Positions 27,484 through 36,894 are shown, counted from the stretch's first letter. The stretch: DNA of 64,000 nucleotides from Minicystis rosea (GCA_001931535.1 CP016211.1:8975703-9039702), one strand, 5' to 3'. Notes: generated by a model from the sequence alone, not told the origin. Numbers and translations: made by a program.

Positions 27484-28701
27484 TTAGTACCGGACGAAAT
27501 CGCCGCTCGCGAAGATCGCGCGCATGGTCTTTTTGAGGTTCTGCCCGTTCTTCTGGAACTCGTCGACGTACTTCGCGAGCACCACCGGCGGCACCGTCGC
27601 CAAATCGGTGACGATGTCCTCTTTCGAGAAAGCGAAATTGTACGCGCGGGCCACGGCGCACTCGGCCACGTCCGGATCGGCCGCGATGGCCTGACCGAGC
27701 TCGGCGAGGTCCTTCACCTCTTGGCCCTTGCGCCAGTGCATCGTCTCACCCGAGCGGAGCCAATGAGACATCTGCGTCTTCACCGGGTCGGGCGTGGTCG
27801 GCGTCATCACCTGAATCGACCCTTGGTATTGTCCCTTGTCGTCGAAATTCGCGAACAGCGGCGCGATGTGGTTCAGCGTCGTGTGGCAGTTGGCGCAGAT
27901 GACGCTGGAGGTGTCCTGGAAGTTGATGGGCGCCGTGGCTACCGTCTCGAACTCCCAAGGAGAGGTGTAGTCCGCGCTGCCCATGTGCACCGGCGTCTCC
28001 GCGTACTCGGCCGGGAACTTGGTGCAGACGAAGGTCTCTTGAATCCACCGCACCCGGCGGAAGGCCATGCTCCCGTAGAACTGAAACATCGCGCCCGGGT
28101 TGGTGAGCACGCCGCTCGTCACGGGAGCGCCGTTGTCGCACTCCCCATCCTTGAATGCGTGCGCGGTGTTGTCGTACGTCGGGCAGGTGTTGTTCGGCGC
28201 CGTGAAGATCTCGCTGAAGGGCTGCTCCTCGGCGATCACGCGGGCGGCGAAGACAGGCGCGGTGTTGCGGCTCGGCTTGCCGTTGTTGGCGCCGCCGCCG
28301 AGGCGCATCGTGTCTTGCCACCACTTGATCATCCGCTCCTGGAAGCGGACGTCGGCGAACATCAAATCGAGCTCTTCTTCATAGGCCGCGCGCGGGTCGG
28401 CGGCATTTTGGACGTGCTTGATCTGCGCCAGCGTCGGCAGCGCGCGCACGAGCTTGAGGGACGCAGTGCGGAGCGCCTCGTTGTAGTCGAGCTTGCGCTG
28501 GCCCAAAGCCCCCTCGGCGTCCGGATCGAAGCTGACGCCGCTCCGATCGATGGGAGCGGGCGTGTTGGCTTCGCCGCCGGCGCCGCCCTCCGCTGTTTCC
28601 TCGGAGTCACCCGTGAGCCCATTCGGCCCCTGCGTCTTGCACGCGGCCGCGGAGAAGGTCGCGGCTGCGAGGATCGAGAGGAGGATCGAAGTGCGTGCCA
28701 T
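27484..28701 (-). CDS. CxxCH-containing lipoprotein (DUF1585/1588-like cytochrome relative)
   Basis: A protein of 405 residues. The lipoprotein signal ends at AAAC (Cys21), followed by a GGAGGE linker. The folded part shows ERMIKWWQDTMRLGGG, WIQETFVCTKFP and CANCHTTLNHIAPLF, a CxxCH heme-binding motif with the DUF1588/1585 style surroundings (NHIAPLFANFDDKGQY). The C-terminus has AYNFAFSKEDIV and FQKNGQNLKKTMRAIFASGDFVRY, typical of the family end. It starts 14 bases after its upstream partner, with AGGCAGGCGG before the ATG. The likely role is a periplasm-facing heme protein; the redox partner is unknown. Confidence 0.85.
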   Translation of the reverse strand: MARTSILLSILAAATFSAAACKTQGPNGLTGDSEETAEGGAGGEANTPAPIDRSGVSFDPDAEGALGQRKLDYNEALRTASLKLVRALPTLAQIKHVQNAADPRAAYEEELDLMFADVRFQERMIKWWQDTMRLGGGANNGKPSRNTAPVFAARVIAEEQPFSEIFTAPNNTCPTYDNTAHAFKDGECDNGAPVTSGVLTNPGAMFQFYGSMAFRRVRWIQETFVCTKFPAEYAETPVHMGSADYTSPWEFETVATAPINFQDTSSVICANCHTTLNHIAPLFANFDDKGQYQGSIQVMTPTTPDPVKTQMSHWLRSGETMHWRKGQEVKDLAELGQAIAADPDVAECAVARAYNFAFSKEDIVTDLATVPPVVLAKYVDEFQKNGQNLKKTMRAIFASGDFVRY

Positions 28702-28715
28702 GTGCCGCCTGCCTT

Positions 28716-29965
28716 TCACTTCTCGGCCTGGATCCAGGTGGATACCGAGGTCTTGAAAGCATCGAACTTGCTGTTCGAGCCGCCGAATTTGTAGGGATGC
28801 GCCGCGTTGCCGCCCGGATCGGTGGTGACGAAGAGCTGGCTCGATCCCGGGTCGCTCGGGCTCACGCGATTCTTCACTTGGGCGCACGCTTTGGCCGTAT
28901 CGGAGTCGATGGTCGACATGTCGATGGCGCCCTTGGCCGACGCGTTGCCGCCCCCATGGCAGGTCACGCAATTGGCCTTGAGCGGGCCTACGGCGCTCGC
29001 CTTGAACTCCGCCACGTCCTTGCAACCGAATGTCGGTGTGCCCGCCTCGACCCCGCCGTCGCCCATCTCGGGAGGATCAGCTCGATCTTCTCGAAGGCCA
29101 GAGAGAGCTTGGCGTTCGGAGACCAATTGACGAGCACCAGCGTCCCCGGGCCGACCGTCCCCGCCTCGCCGGCCAAGTACGTTTGATCGACGTTGGAAAA
29201 GCTGTCCACCGGATCGGGCACCGCCTGCTTGCCCACCGGATAGACGACGAAGAGCGGGTGAACCACGTGCACGCCGTTCATGCCCGTGGGGTGGAGCTGG
29301 ATGTCGGAGAGCTCGATGGCGTTCTCGTCGATTGGATAAGCCTCGAAGGTGACCGCCATCCCCGTGAAGTCGCCCCCGAGGGGCGCGAGATAAACGGCGT
29401 TGAAGCCCATGATGGGGACGAAGGGATCGATCGTCTTCACCATCTCCGGCTGATCGGTGGTGACGATGTCCTTGGCCTCCTCCGCGAGCCAAGCCTTGAT
29501 CCTCGGATACAGCGTGGTGGAGAGAGGCGCTGTGTCGAGCTTCTTGTAAGGATGCTGCGAGCCCGCCACCGGATAGGTGTTGAGCTTGCTCTCCGCGGGG
29601 TCCTTCACCACGATGCCGGGCCAACTGATGATCGATTGATAGCGATCCGGCCCTTGAAGGAAGGGCATGTCGGCGACGCCGCCGGCCTCGTGGCAGCCGG
29701 GGCCACAGGCCATGTAGAGATCGCTTTCGAGGGTGGCGAAGAGCGCTTTGGACTTGCTGGGCGCAGGCGCTTCCCCACCCGCGCCGCCTTGGCCGCCGAA
29801 ACCACCTTGGCCGCCAAAGCCACCTTCACCACCGGCGCCGCCCGCGAGCGCGAGCTCGGTCGGCTGCGTCACGCACGCGGACACCCCGCTCGCGAGGCCG
29901 AGGCCCAGACCAAAGGCGGCGACGAAGAACAGGCTCCATCGGGTCTTGTCGTCGAGGCTCGTCAC
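28716..29965 (-). CDS. Two-CxxCH exported lipoprotein, frame broken once
   Basis: First gene of the exported operon. From the proposed GTG (29965) a lipoprotein signal ends at GVSAC, followed by a Gly-rich linker (GGEGGFGGQGGFGGQGG). The N-part has MACGPGCHEAGG (CxxCH); the C-part, in another frame, has GPLKANCVTCHGGG (CxxCH) and a cytochrome-like ending. The frame slips at the G run 29070-29072; one added G gives ILPEMGDGG and joins ELILP to the cytochrome-like half. The start is uncertain because no clear ribosome site precedes the GTG. The intact product would have about 416 residues. As with the transglutaminase-like gene, loss of one base in a G/C run is the likely cause. Confidence 0.75.
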
Positions 29966-30197
29966 GTTGGGACGAGTCAGCAAGGCATGGGCCAGTGCCT
30001 CGAGAAGCGAGGCTCGTGATGGATCACGATGAAAACTAGCTTTAGCGCCGATGTAGGATACTATGCGCAAAGCGGTGGCTTCGAGCCCCACCTGGATCAA
30101 AAACGATCCACATTCGGACCCTCGATGGGTGCGCCGGCGAGATTTTGTGCGTGCCGGAAATTGGGCCCGATCGATCCGTGTGCGTTACGGGGAGCAC
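29966..30197. promoter_or_regulatory. Divergent promoter region with AT-rich patch
   Basis: The spacer between the exported operon and the lipoprotein at 30198 contains an unusually AT-rich stretch at about 30028-30065, including TACTAT (plus) and TAGTAT (minus) as -10 candidates. This is the best place for both promoters. Confidence 0.35.
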
Positions 30198-30950
30198 ATG
30201 AATCGCATCCTGCTCACCCTCGCTACCGCTTCGATTTTCGTCGTGGGCTGCGGCCGCGCCGCGCTCGATCACGAGGCCGCCGCGCCTGCGCCCGCGCTCG
30301 CCGCGAAGGCCGACGCGAAGGCCAAGGAGGAAAAGTCGGACGACGCCAAGGCCGCCGCCGCGAAGGCGGAGGTCGGCAGTGAGGCGACGCCCGAGGCCCC
30401 GGCGCACGCGGCGCGCATGCCGGGCGACTTCGTGGTCTATCGCTTCTCGGGGAGCTTCCGGAAGGCGCCGCTGACGCTCTCGGAGAAGGTCGTTGCGCGC
30501 AACGGCTCGGTGGTCACCATCGATCTCTCGCTCAAGGACGGCGACAAGAAGGACGAGCTGCGCGTGAAGATCGACGAGAGCTCGCCCTCGCGCAACGAGG
30601 TGGTGAGCGTGGCCCGGCTCGAAGGCGGCGTGGAGAAGGCCGCGACGCTCGAGGCCTACGAAGCGCTGATGACGCGCACCACGCTCTCGGCCGATCAGAA
30701 CGAGGCCGTCGTCGGGACCGAGGACGTGACCGTCGACATCGGCGGCGCGGCCGTGCCGGCGAAGCGCACCACGTACCGCGTGCGCGTCGGCAAGAAGCAG
30801 GCGACGCTGAAGACGTTCGAGAGCAACACGTTCGCGTGGGGCGACGTCGGCGGCGAGATCACCACGACGAATGGCAAGGTGCTTTACCGCGCCGAGGTGA
30901 TCGAGGCCGGCCACGGCGACGCCGCCAAGGCCGCTGCGATGGCGGAGTGA
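30198..30950 (+). CDS. Exported lipoprotein, unknown function
   Basis: A protein of 250 residues. The lipoprotein signal ends at VVGC (Cys18). An Ala/Lys-rich linker (about 22-75) is followed by a beta-rich domain of about 170 residues (FVVYRFSGSFRKAPLTLSEK, YRVRVGKKQATLKTFESNTF). I do not recognise the family. GGGGAGCAC precedes the ATG at 30198; an upstream in-frame start gives a poor N-terminus. It stands alone on the plus strand. Confidence 0.8.
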   Translation: MNRILLTLATASIFVVGCGRAALDHEAAAPAPALAAKADAKAKEEKSDDAKAAAAKAEVGSEATPEAPAHAARMPGDFVVYRFSGSFRKAPLTLSEKVVARNGSVVTIDLSLKDGDKKDELRVKIDESSPSRNEVVSVARLEGGVEKAATLEAYEALMTRTTLSADQNEAVVGTEDVTVDIGGAAVPAKRTTYRVRVGKKQATLKTFESNTFAWGDVGGEITTTNGKVLYRAEVIEAGHGDAAKAAAMAE

Positions 30951-31298
30951 TCGCCGCGGCAGGGCCGAGCGCTCTGCCCTTCGGTGCGGTCGACGTTTCT
31001 CGCAGCAAGGGTGTTTGGACGAGGCTCTCACCTCGTTGCAACATCGTTTGAAGATAGCCATCGAGACGAACGGTGATGCCGTTCGTGCAGGGAACATCCA
31101 TCTCGCGAGGTCGGCGCGATACCGATGCTCAAGAGGTGGATGAGTAGGGCCAGCGTCGTTCGAGCGTGCCAGTCCATCACGGGCGGGCAAACGATGTTGG
31201 GATGAGGTGTAGAGAGCGTGCCGCTGCGTGGATGAGCGGCGCGTGATGCGAACGAGCGGCGAGCGACGATGGGCGTCGCTCGCCGAGCAGGATGGGTG
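30951..31298. other. Convergent intergenic region with hairpins
   Basis: About 350 bases between convergent genes. ACGAACGG/CCGTTCGT at 31066-31086 forms a perfect 8-bp hairpin with a 5-base loop and CGAGG/CCTCG lies at about 31020-31035; either may help termination. No gene is supported. Confidence 0.4.
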
Positions 31299-32141
31299 TC
31301 ACGAGGCTTTGGTCGCGAGGATGCCAGCCGCGCGCTCGGCGGCGGTCTTCACGAGGTGACCCATCTTGGCGTGCTCGGGCTCGAAGTCGGGCTCGAGGCC
31401 TTCGGCGCGCAGCGCTTCGCTGCACACCGGGCCGATGGAGGCGATGACGCCGCGACGAAGCCGGTCGCGCACGGCGGCGTCGATGTGCTCCTCGGCGGCG
31501 ATGGCGAAGGCATGATCGACTTGGGCGCGGCTCGTGAAGAGCGCGATGGAGACCGCGCCGTCGGCGATCGCGTGGAGCGCGCGCCGCAACGGGGTCGTGT
31601 CCTCGGGGAGCGCCCACCGATAGACCTGGACGGCCGAGACTTCGGCGCCGCCTTCACGGAGGCGTGCATAGAGCTCGTGGCTGGGCGCGCCGTGCTCCTG
31701 CACGACGATGCGCTGGCCCGCGAGCGGGCGGCGCTCTTCGATGGCGGCGACGACCTCGCGCCAGGTGTTCGGGGCCGGGACGGTGACGAAGCCGGTGACG
31801 CCGAGCTCGCGCAGGACGGTCGCAGGCTTGGGGCCGCGGGCGACCACGAGCGGCGTGCGCGCGAGCGCGGCGGTGAAGGCGGCCCGATCGAGCTCGGAGG
31901 CGATTTCTTCGAGCAGGGCGCGGGTGCCGACGCCGGTCATGAGGATCACGGTGTCGAAGGCGCCGTCGCGGAGGGCGCGCGCGAACGTGAGGGCCTCGGG
32001 ATTTTCGGTGATGGCGATCTCCCGCATGGTGGGGGCGCTGACCGGGACGCCGCCGTGACGCTGGATGAGAGAGGCCATTTCCGTCGCGCGACGGCTCTCG
32101 AAGCTGACGACGCTCTGTCCCGCGAAGCCGGTGTCCTTCAT
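31299..32141 (-). CDS. hemD: Uroporphyrinogen-III synthase-like protein
   Basis: A protein of 280 residues, near the usual 250-270. Features of the family: SVVSFESRRATEMASLIQRHGG at the start, TVILMTGVGTRALLEEI, VARGPKPATVLRELG, YRWALPEDTTPLRRAL, ALFTSRAQVDHAF and ASIGPVCSEALRAEGL. HemD cyclises hydroxymethylbilane to uroporphyrinogen III in heme and cobalamin synthesis. Identity among HemD proteins is low, so the call rests on pattern. GGAGGAGCAGTC precedes the ATG. No other heme genes are nearby. Confidence 0.8.
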   Translation of the reverse strand: MKDTGFAGQSVVSFESRRATEMASLIQRHGGVPVSAPTMREIAITENPEALTFARALRDGAFDTVILMTGVGTRALLEEIASELDRAAFTAALARTPLVVARGPKPATVLRELGVTGFVTVPAPNTWREVVAAIEERRPLAGQRIVVQEHGAPSHELYARLREGGAEVSAVQVYRWALPEDTTPLRRALHAIADGAVSIALFTSRAQVDHAFAIAAEEHIDAAVRDRLRRGVIASIGPVCSEALRAEGLEPDFEPEHAKMGHLVKTAAERAAGILATKAS

Positions 32142-32197
32142 GACTGCTCCTCCGTGCCGCCTTTCGGGGGCAGCGCGAGTTTGCTACATTTTGCCGG

Positions 32198-32476
32198 GTG
32201 ACGGACTCGATCAGCGATCAGGGCCTGAACGGCGAGGGCGCAGGGACCGGCGGCGATGCGCCGGGCGGAGCCGAGAGCGGGCCGGATCCCGTGATCGGCG
32301 CGGGCGTCGCGCTGTTCGGTATCTTCCTCATGGGCATGGGCGGCGCGCGCGATGCGCACTACGTCTTCGACGTCGGGGTGCTGACGGCGGTGCTGGGGGC
32401 GGGCACGTTCGTCCTCTTCGTCGCGCTCTCGGCGATGAAGCAGCGCCGCACGCCGAGCGACAGCCAGCCCAGCTGA
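32198..32476 (+). CDS. Small two-helix membrane protein
   Basis: A protein of 92 residues with a Gly/Asp-rich lead (about 30) and two hydrophobic segments, IGAGVALFGIFLMGMGG and VGVLTAVLGAGTFVLFVALSA, ending in a polar tail. It uses a GTG start 56 bases from the divergent HemD start; no strong ribosome site. No family recognised. Confidence 0.5.
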   Translation: MTDSISDQGLNGEGAGTGGDAPGGAESGPDPVIGAGVALFGIFLMGMGGARDAHYVFDVGVLTAVLGAGTFVLFVALSAMKQRRTPSDSQPS

Positions 32477-32561
32477 GGCGGCGCGTGGATCTCGTCTTTC
32501 GCGATCCACGCTCGATGGGGTGAAGGCTGCGCTGGGCGACGTCCGACGACGTCGCCCTTCG

Positions 32562-33083
32562 CTACGGCTTGCTCGCGGGATCGCTCTTGCGCTCGCGGCT
32601 CGCTTCGAGCTCGACGTTCGCGAGATCGGTGAGCGAGACGCCGAGCGCGGCGGCGATGGCTTCGAGCTCGGCGTGCTCGGCGGTGGACGAGTCGCCGTCG
32701 ACGACGGCGAGCTTGGCGAGCAGGCGGAGGATCTCCACGCGCTCGCGGCCATCGCAGAGCGAGCGGAGCTCGCGGTAGACCAGCTCGAGCTCGTCGGCGT
32801 TCACCTTGGGCGCGCGGCCGCGGAGCATGGCGCAGACGGTGTCGACGCCGGCCGGGGAGAGGCGATCGATGTGCGAGAGCAGCGCGCGGAGGCTCTGCTC
32901 CTCGGCCTCGGACATGTTGCCGTCGGCACAGGCCACGCGACCGACGAGGACGACGACCACCGCGATGTAGCGGATGAAGACGCTCTCGTCGTCGGGGAGG
33001 GCCTTGCGCAGCTCTTTGATGAGCGCGTCGAGGTTGGGATAGTCGTCCTCACGCTTGAGGCCGAGCCAGGAGAGGAGGCCCAC
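32562..33083 (-). CDS. TerB-like protein
   Basis: A protein of 173 residues. The two Asp-containing segments VACADGNMSEAEEQSLRALL and LAVVDGDSSTAEHAELEAIA match the pair of D-G-x-(6)-E calcium-like motifs of TerB (tellurite-resistance) proteins, with helical surroundings. It starts with GTG (33083). It sits alone, with no ter genes around, so a role in tellurite is not implied; TerB domains occur in many phage-defence and stress proteins. Confidence 0.75.
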   Translation of the reverse strand: MGLLSWLGLKREDDYPNLDALIKELRKALPDDESVFIRYIAVVVVLVGRVACADGNMSEAEEQSLRALLSHIDRLSPAGVDTVCAMLRGRAPKVNADELELVYRELRSLCDGRERVEILRLLAKLAVVDGDSSTAEHAELEAIAAALGVSLTDLANVELEASRERKSDPASKP

Positions 33084-33137
33084 GACGGGTCACCCTACCA
33101 GAAGCGCAGCCCGCGCGCGCGGGTGCGGTGCGGCGGC

Positions 33138-33159
33138 GCGCTCGCCGGGGAGCGAGCGC
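33138..33159 (-). terminator. Hairpin after the S41 protease gene
   Basis: GCGCTCGC/GCGAGCGC with a 6-base loop lies 32 bases past the S41 stop, between it and the TerB-like gene. No T tract follows on the minus strand, so it is a weak call. Confidence 0.35.
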
Positions 33160-33190
33160 GGCCGCGCAGAGAGGATGTATGGATGCATGA

Positions 33191-36100
33191 TCAGTCGTCG
33201 CCGTCGTCCACGACGCCGTCGTTCACGGGATCGTCGCTCTTCGGCGTCTTGAGGGTCGTGCCGTCGGCCGCGTCCTTGCGGACGACGAGCACGCGGCGCG
33301 TGGTGGTGTCGGGGGTCTCGCGCGCGACGACGGTGATGAGGTTGACGCCGGGGCGGAGAGGCGCGTCGAAGTCGATCGAGGCCTTCTTGGGGTCGGCGCC
33401 GTCGCGGTTCGACTTGTAGTAGAGCTTGCGCGAGCCGACGAAGACGTAGACGTCGAGCAGGCGGTTGGTGTCGGAGGCGACGCCGGTGATCTTCACCTTG
33501 TCGCCGCGGGTCGACATCGAGGCGGCGCGCACCTCGAGCGTGGGCGGCGCGTGCAGGTAGACGTCGTCGAAGGGCACCGTGCTCCCACCGGCCGCGCCGG
33601 CCGAAACCACGTCGCGCGCCGCCACGAAGGCGAAGCGGCCGCCGCCGAGATCGATCTTGTCGAGCTCGCCGACCTTGCCCACGAGCGGCGCGGCCGTGCC
33701 CGGCGCGAGGCGACCGAAGCCGCGCGCGCCAGGATCCGGCAACGGCAGCAGCATCGCGCCCTGCGGCCCCGCCTTCACCGCGCCGGTGGCCTTGGCGATG
33801 GTGGTCGCGGGCTCCACCGGGATCTTCACCTTCTCGGTGACGAACTCGCGCAGATCGCGATCGCCGACGCTCAGCGAGAACGAGACCTCGGGCTCGGTGA
33901 GCTGCGGCTGCACGTCGAAGGTGAAAGCCACCTTGCGCACGTCGCCCGGCTGCATGTTGGAGACGTCGAAGCGACCGGCGTGGAGGAAGAGGCCGTCACC
34001 GGAGAGGTTCAAGATGTTGGCCTGCGTGTCGAACGAGCGACCTTTGCCGGCGTTCTTCACGGTCAGGTACACCGTCACCTGCTCGCCCTTCTGGATGCGG
34101 CCGTCGCCGTTGCCGTGGCGGTCGTCGGCGATCTGGTAGCTGTACTCGAACATGGGCCGCTCGAGCGCGTGGATGGTCGGGCGGATCTCCACCGGCGCGG
34201 GGCCCGCGCCGCCGGCGGCGTCGAACTTCACGCGCAGGCTGTCGCTGCGGGTGAGCGCGTCCATCGGCAGCTTGCAGGAGCGCTTGGCGTTCTTGTCCTT
34301 GGGCTTGGTCGAGCCGATCTTGCGGCCCTCGACCTCGCACCAGCCGAGCGGCGCCTTGGCGGTGCGGCTCTGCCCGGGCGCGATCTTGCCGAACGCGAGC
34401 TCTTTGTTGTCGAAGTAGGGGTTGTCGCTCTCGGTCGTGCCGCGCAGGCGATACACGGGCTGCTTGCCGTTGTTGGTGACCGTGACCCGGACCTCCATCG
34501 GCTCGCCGGCGTTCACCTCGCTGTTCGCGCGGTCGGTCTCGATCTTCACGTCGAGATCCTTGGCGCCGGCGATCTGCGCGGGATCCGAGGGCGCGTCGGA
34601 CCAGTCGACGCCGAGCTTGCCGAGCTCGGCCGAGACCTTGGAGAGCTCGTCGCGGCGGGTCTGCTCGATGAAGTCGTGCGCGGCGTGGACCTGATCGAGG
34701 CGCTTGCTGTTGCCCGGCACCTTGAGGACGAGGTCGCGCGCGAAGCGCATGGGGAAGTCGAGCTGAGCGTTCTCGTCGTCGATGTCGCCGCCGCGATCGC
34801 GGATGGCCTCGCGCTCGACGGAGGTCAGGCTGTAGCGCACGATCTCCGCGGGCTTGCCGGCCGGCGCGGCCCGCGAGTTGGAGAGGTGGGCCGAGAGATC
34901 GCGCTCGCGCACGCCGTCCTTGCGGACGACGAGATCCATCTCGAGCTCGTCGACGGTCATCGGATCGAGCTCGATGTCGGGCGTCACGCCCACGCCTTGG
35001 ATCGAGACGTCGCCGGGCGTGAGGTACTGCGCGATGGTGAGCTTGAGGGCGGCCTTCTCCGGCGTGACGTCGGGGAAGACGAGCTGGACGCTGCCCTTGC
35101 CGAAGGTCTGCTGCCCGACGATGAGCGCGCGGTCGCTGTTCTTCAGCGCGCCCGCGACGATCTCGCTGGCGCTCGCGCTGTTGCCGTTGACGAGGACGAC
35201 GACCGGGTAGTTCGGCTCCGTGCCGGGGCCCTTGGCGCGCTTCTCTTCGCGGCCCTCGGAGGCGCCGACGGTGGACACGATCACGCCGTCGGCCAGGAAC
35301 TTGTCGGCGATGCGCGCCGCTTGATCGAGGAGGCCGCCGGGGTTGCCGCGGAGGTCGAGCACGACGCCGCGGATGGGGCCCTTTTGGCGCGCGTCGTCGA
35401 GCGCCGCTTCGAGCTCGGCCGACGACGTCTGCTGGAACTGCTTCAGGCGAACGTAGAGGACGCCTTGATCGAGCGCGCGCGACTCGACCGACTTGACTTT
35501 GATGACCTCGCGCGTGAGCTGGAACGGACGCGCGCCCTGCCAACCGTTGTCGCCTTCACGCGTGACCCACACGGTGACCGGGGTGCCGGGATCGCCGCGC
35601 AGCCGGCGCACGGCGTCGTCGAGCGGCATGTTCAAGGTCGACTCGTTGTTGATCTTCACGATGCGATCGAGCCGCTTGAGGCCCGCGCGGCCCGCCGGCG
35701 TGTCGGGCATCGGGTTCATCACGGTCAGCATCTGATCGCGGATCGAGATGACGATGCCGAGGCCGCCGAACGCGCCCGACGTGGAGAGGTTCATCTCCTT
35801 GTAGGCGTCGGGGCTCATGAAGACCGAGTGCGGATCGAGCGTGTGCAGCATGCCGTTGCAGGCGGCGTACTCGACCTCGCGGAGATCGACCTCGGTGCCG
35901 CGGAGGTGCTTCTGCAGGAAGGCGAAGACCTCGCGGAGGCGCGCCGACACGTCCCAAGGGCCCTGGACGTTGTCGACGCGGAACTTCTTCTCGTTGGTCT
36001 CGACGCGGACCGTGACCTCGTTGGGATCGTCGTTGAGGACGATCACCTGCGCCACGTCGCGCTGCACGTAGTTGAGGGCCGAGAGGAGCATCTCCTTCGG

Positions 36101-36331
36101 CTTGACGCGATCCGGATCGACGTACTTGTCGCGGATCATCTTGAGCGTCTCGTTGACGGCCTCGAGCCGCGTCAGATCGTACGGCGCCTTGGCTGCGGCG
36201 CCGGTGACGGCGAGCGCCGGCTCGAAGCCGCGCCACAAGCCGCCGGAGTTGAACCGCAGGGCAAAGAAGGTCGCGAGAGCGAAGGCGCCGAAGACGACGA
36301 AGACCTTGCCCAGCCGCTCGAGGAATCGCAT
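33191..36331 (-). CDS. S41 (C-terminal processing) protease with long C-terminal extension
   Basis: A protein of 1046 residues, more than twice a typical CtpA. An N-anchor helix lies at about 10-25. The PDZ domain is about 185-258, and the S41 core about 300-480 with the catalytic segment NGNSASASEIVAGAL (Ser about 385-388) and FGKGS (Lys412). About 550 further residues follow: two CARDB-like domains (VTNNGKQPVYRLRG; EQVTVYLTVKNAGKGRSF) and a region ending in acidic residues. The start at 36331 is preceded by nothing strong; a longer upstream frame runs into a repeat. Such proteases trim or degrade envelope proteins; the tail could bind a substrate. TatA is just upstream. Confidence 0.9.
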   Translation of the reverse strand: MRFLERLGKVFVVFGAFALATFFALRFNSGGLWRGFEPALAVTGAAAKAPYDLTRLEAVNETLKMIRDKYVDPDRVKPKEMLLSALNYVQRDVAQVIVLNDDPNEVTVRVETNEKKFRVDNVQGPWDVSARLREVFAFLQKHLRGTEVDLREVEYAACNGMLHTLDPHSVFMSPDAYKEMNLSTSGAFGGLGIVISIRDQMLTVMNPMPDTPAGRAGLKRLDRIVKINNESTLNMPLDDAVRRLRGDPGTPVTVWVTREGDNGWQGARPFQLTREVIKVKSVESRALDQGVLYVRLKQFQQTSSAELEAALDDARQKGPIRGVVLDLRGNPGGLLDQAARIADKFLADGVIVSTVGASEGREEKRAKGPGTEPNYPVVVLVNGNSASASEIVAGALKNSDRALIVGQQTFGKGSVQLVFPDVTPEKAALKLTIAQYLTPGDVSIQGVGVTPDIELDPMTVDELEMDLVVRKDGVRERDLSAHLSNSRAAPAGKPAEIVRYSLTSVEREAIRDRGGDIDDENAQLDFPMRFARDLVLKVPGNSKRLDQVHAAHDFIEQTRRDELSKVSAELGKLGVDWSDAPSDPAQIAGAKDLDVKIETDRANSEVNAGEPMEVRVTVTNNGKQPVYRLRGTTESDNPYFDNKELAFGKIAPGQSRTAKAPLGWCEVEGRKIGSTKPKDKNAKRSCKLPMDALTRSDSLRVKFDAAGGAGPAPVEIRPTIHALERPMFEYSYQIADDRHGNGDGRIQKGEQVTVYLTVKNAGKGRSFDTQANILNLSGDGLFLHAGRFDVSNMQPGDVRKVAFTFDVQPQLTEPEVSFSLSVGDRDLREFVTEKVKIPVEPATTIAKATGAVKAGPQGAMLLPLPDPGARGFGRLAPGTAAPLVGKVGELDKIDLGGGRFAFVAARDVVSAGAAGGSTVPFDDVYLHAPPTLEVRAASMSTRGDKVKITGVASDTNRLLDVYVFVGSRKLYYKSNRDGADPKKASIDFDAPLRPGVNLITVVARETPDTTTRRVLVVRKDAADGTTLKTPKSDDPVNDGVVDDGDD

Positions 36332-36400
36332 TCCGCGCAGTATAGACGGGCGCGGGCGGCCGTCGACCAGGCACGAGGCTACCGGTCCTTCGTGATCACG

Positions 36401-36453
36401 GCCGGCTCGTCGGGCCGGGGGTTTGGGGCCGCAAGCGGCCCCATCGTGATCCG
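36401..36453. repeat. REP-like dispersed element, copy B
   Basis: About 53 bases with a perfect GGGGCCGC-AA-GCGGCCCC hairpin, flanked by GCCGGCTCGTCGGGCCGGGG and CATCGTGATCCG. It matches copy A at 3819-3869 and lies 70 bases upstream of the S41 start in the same gene-relative orientation. Confidence 0.75.
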
Positions 36454-36528
36454 ACAGATGGGACACAAACGACGAGAGGGGCAGGCTCGACGCCCACCCC
36501 TCTCACGTCAGCCGGCGGCGTCTCCGGC

Positions 36529-36894
36529 TCAGCTCGCCTTTTCGTCCCCGGCCAGGGAGCGCTTCTTGGCGGCGATCTTGCGGGCGATCTCTTCCTCGTC
36601 CGCGTCGTCCTCGACCTCGATTTGGATGACCTTCTTCTTCTTCGGGCCATCCGCGGCGGGGAGCTGCTTCGGCACCTTCACCACCTGGACCTCGACCTCT
36701 TCGTCGTCTTCGACGACCTTGCGCTTCGCAGCCGCTGCGCGGGCCTGATCCTCGTCTTCCTCGCGGATGCCCTTCTTGAAGTTGCGGATGCCTTCGCCCA
36801 GGCCCTTGCCGATCTCGGAGACGCGCCCGGCGCCGAACAGCAGCAGCGCGATGATCAGCACGACCAGAAGATGCGTAATGCTCAGCCCACCCAT
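36529..36894 (-). CDS. tatA: TatA-family Tat translocase subunit
   Basis: A protein of 121 residues: an N-terminal membrane helix (THLLVVLIIALLLFGAG), then the conserved F-G-A-G-R and amphipathic helix EIGKGLGEGIRNFKKGIRE, then an acidic tail. TatA forms the pore through which folded twin-arginine proteins such as the 26.7 kb product leave. GAGGAGTTACC precedes the ATG. TatB/TatC are not in this window. The tail is longer than in E. coli TatA. Confidence 0.9.
   Translation of the reverse strand: MGGLSITHLLVVLIIALLLFGAGRVSEIGKGLGEGIRNFKKGIREEDEDQARAAAAKRKVVEDDEEVEVQVVKVPKQLPAADGPKKKKVIQIEVEDDADEEEIARKIAAKKRSLAGDEKAS

Noticed and set aside
33551..36748. 1065-codon plus frame opposite the S41 protease
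   Set aside because: The minus strand has the full S41 catalytic motifs; the plus frame has none.
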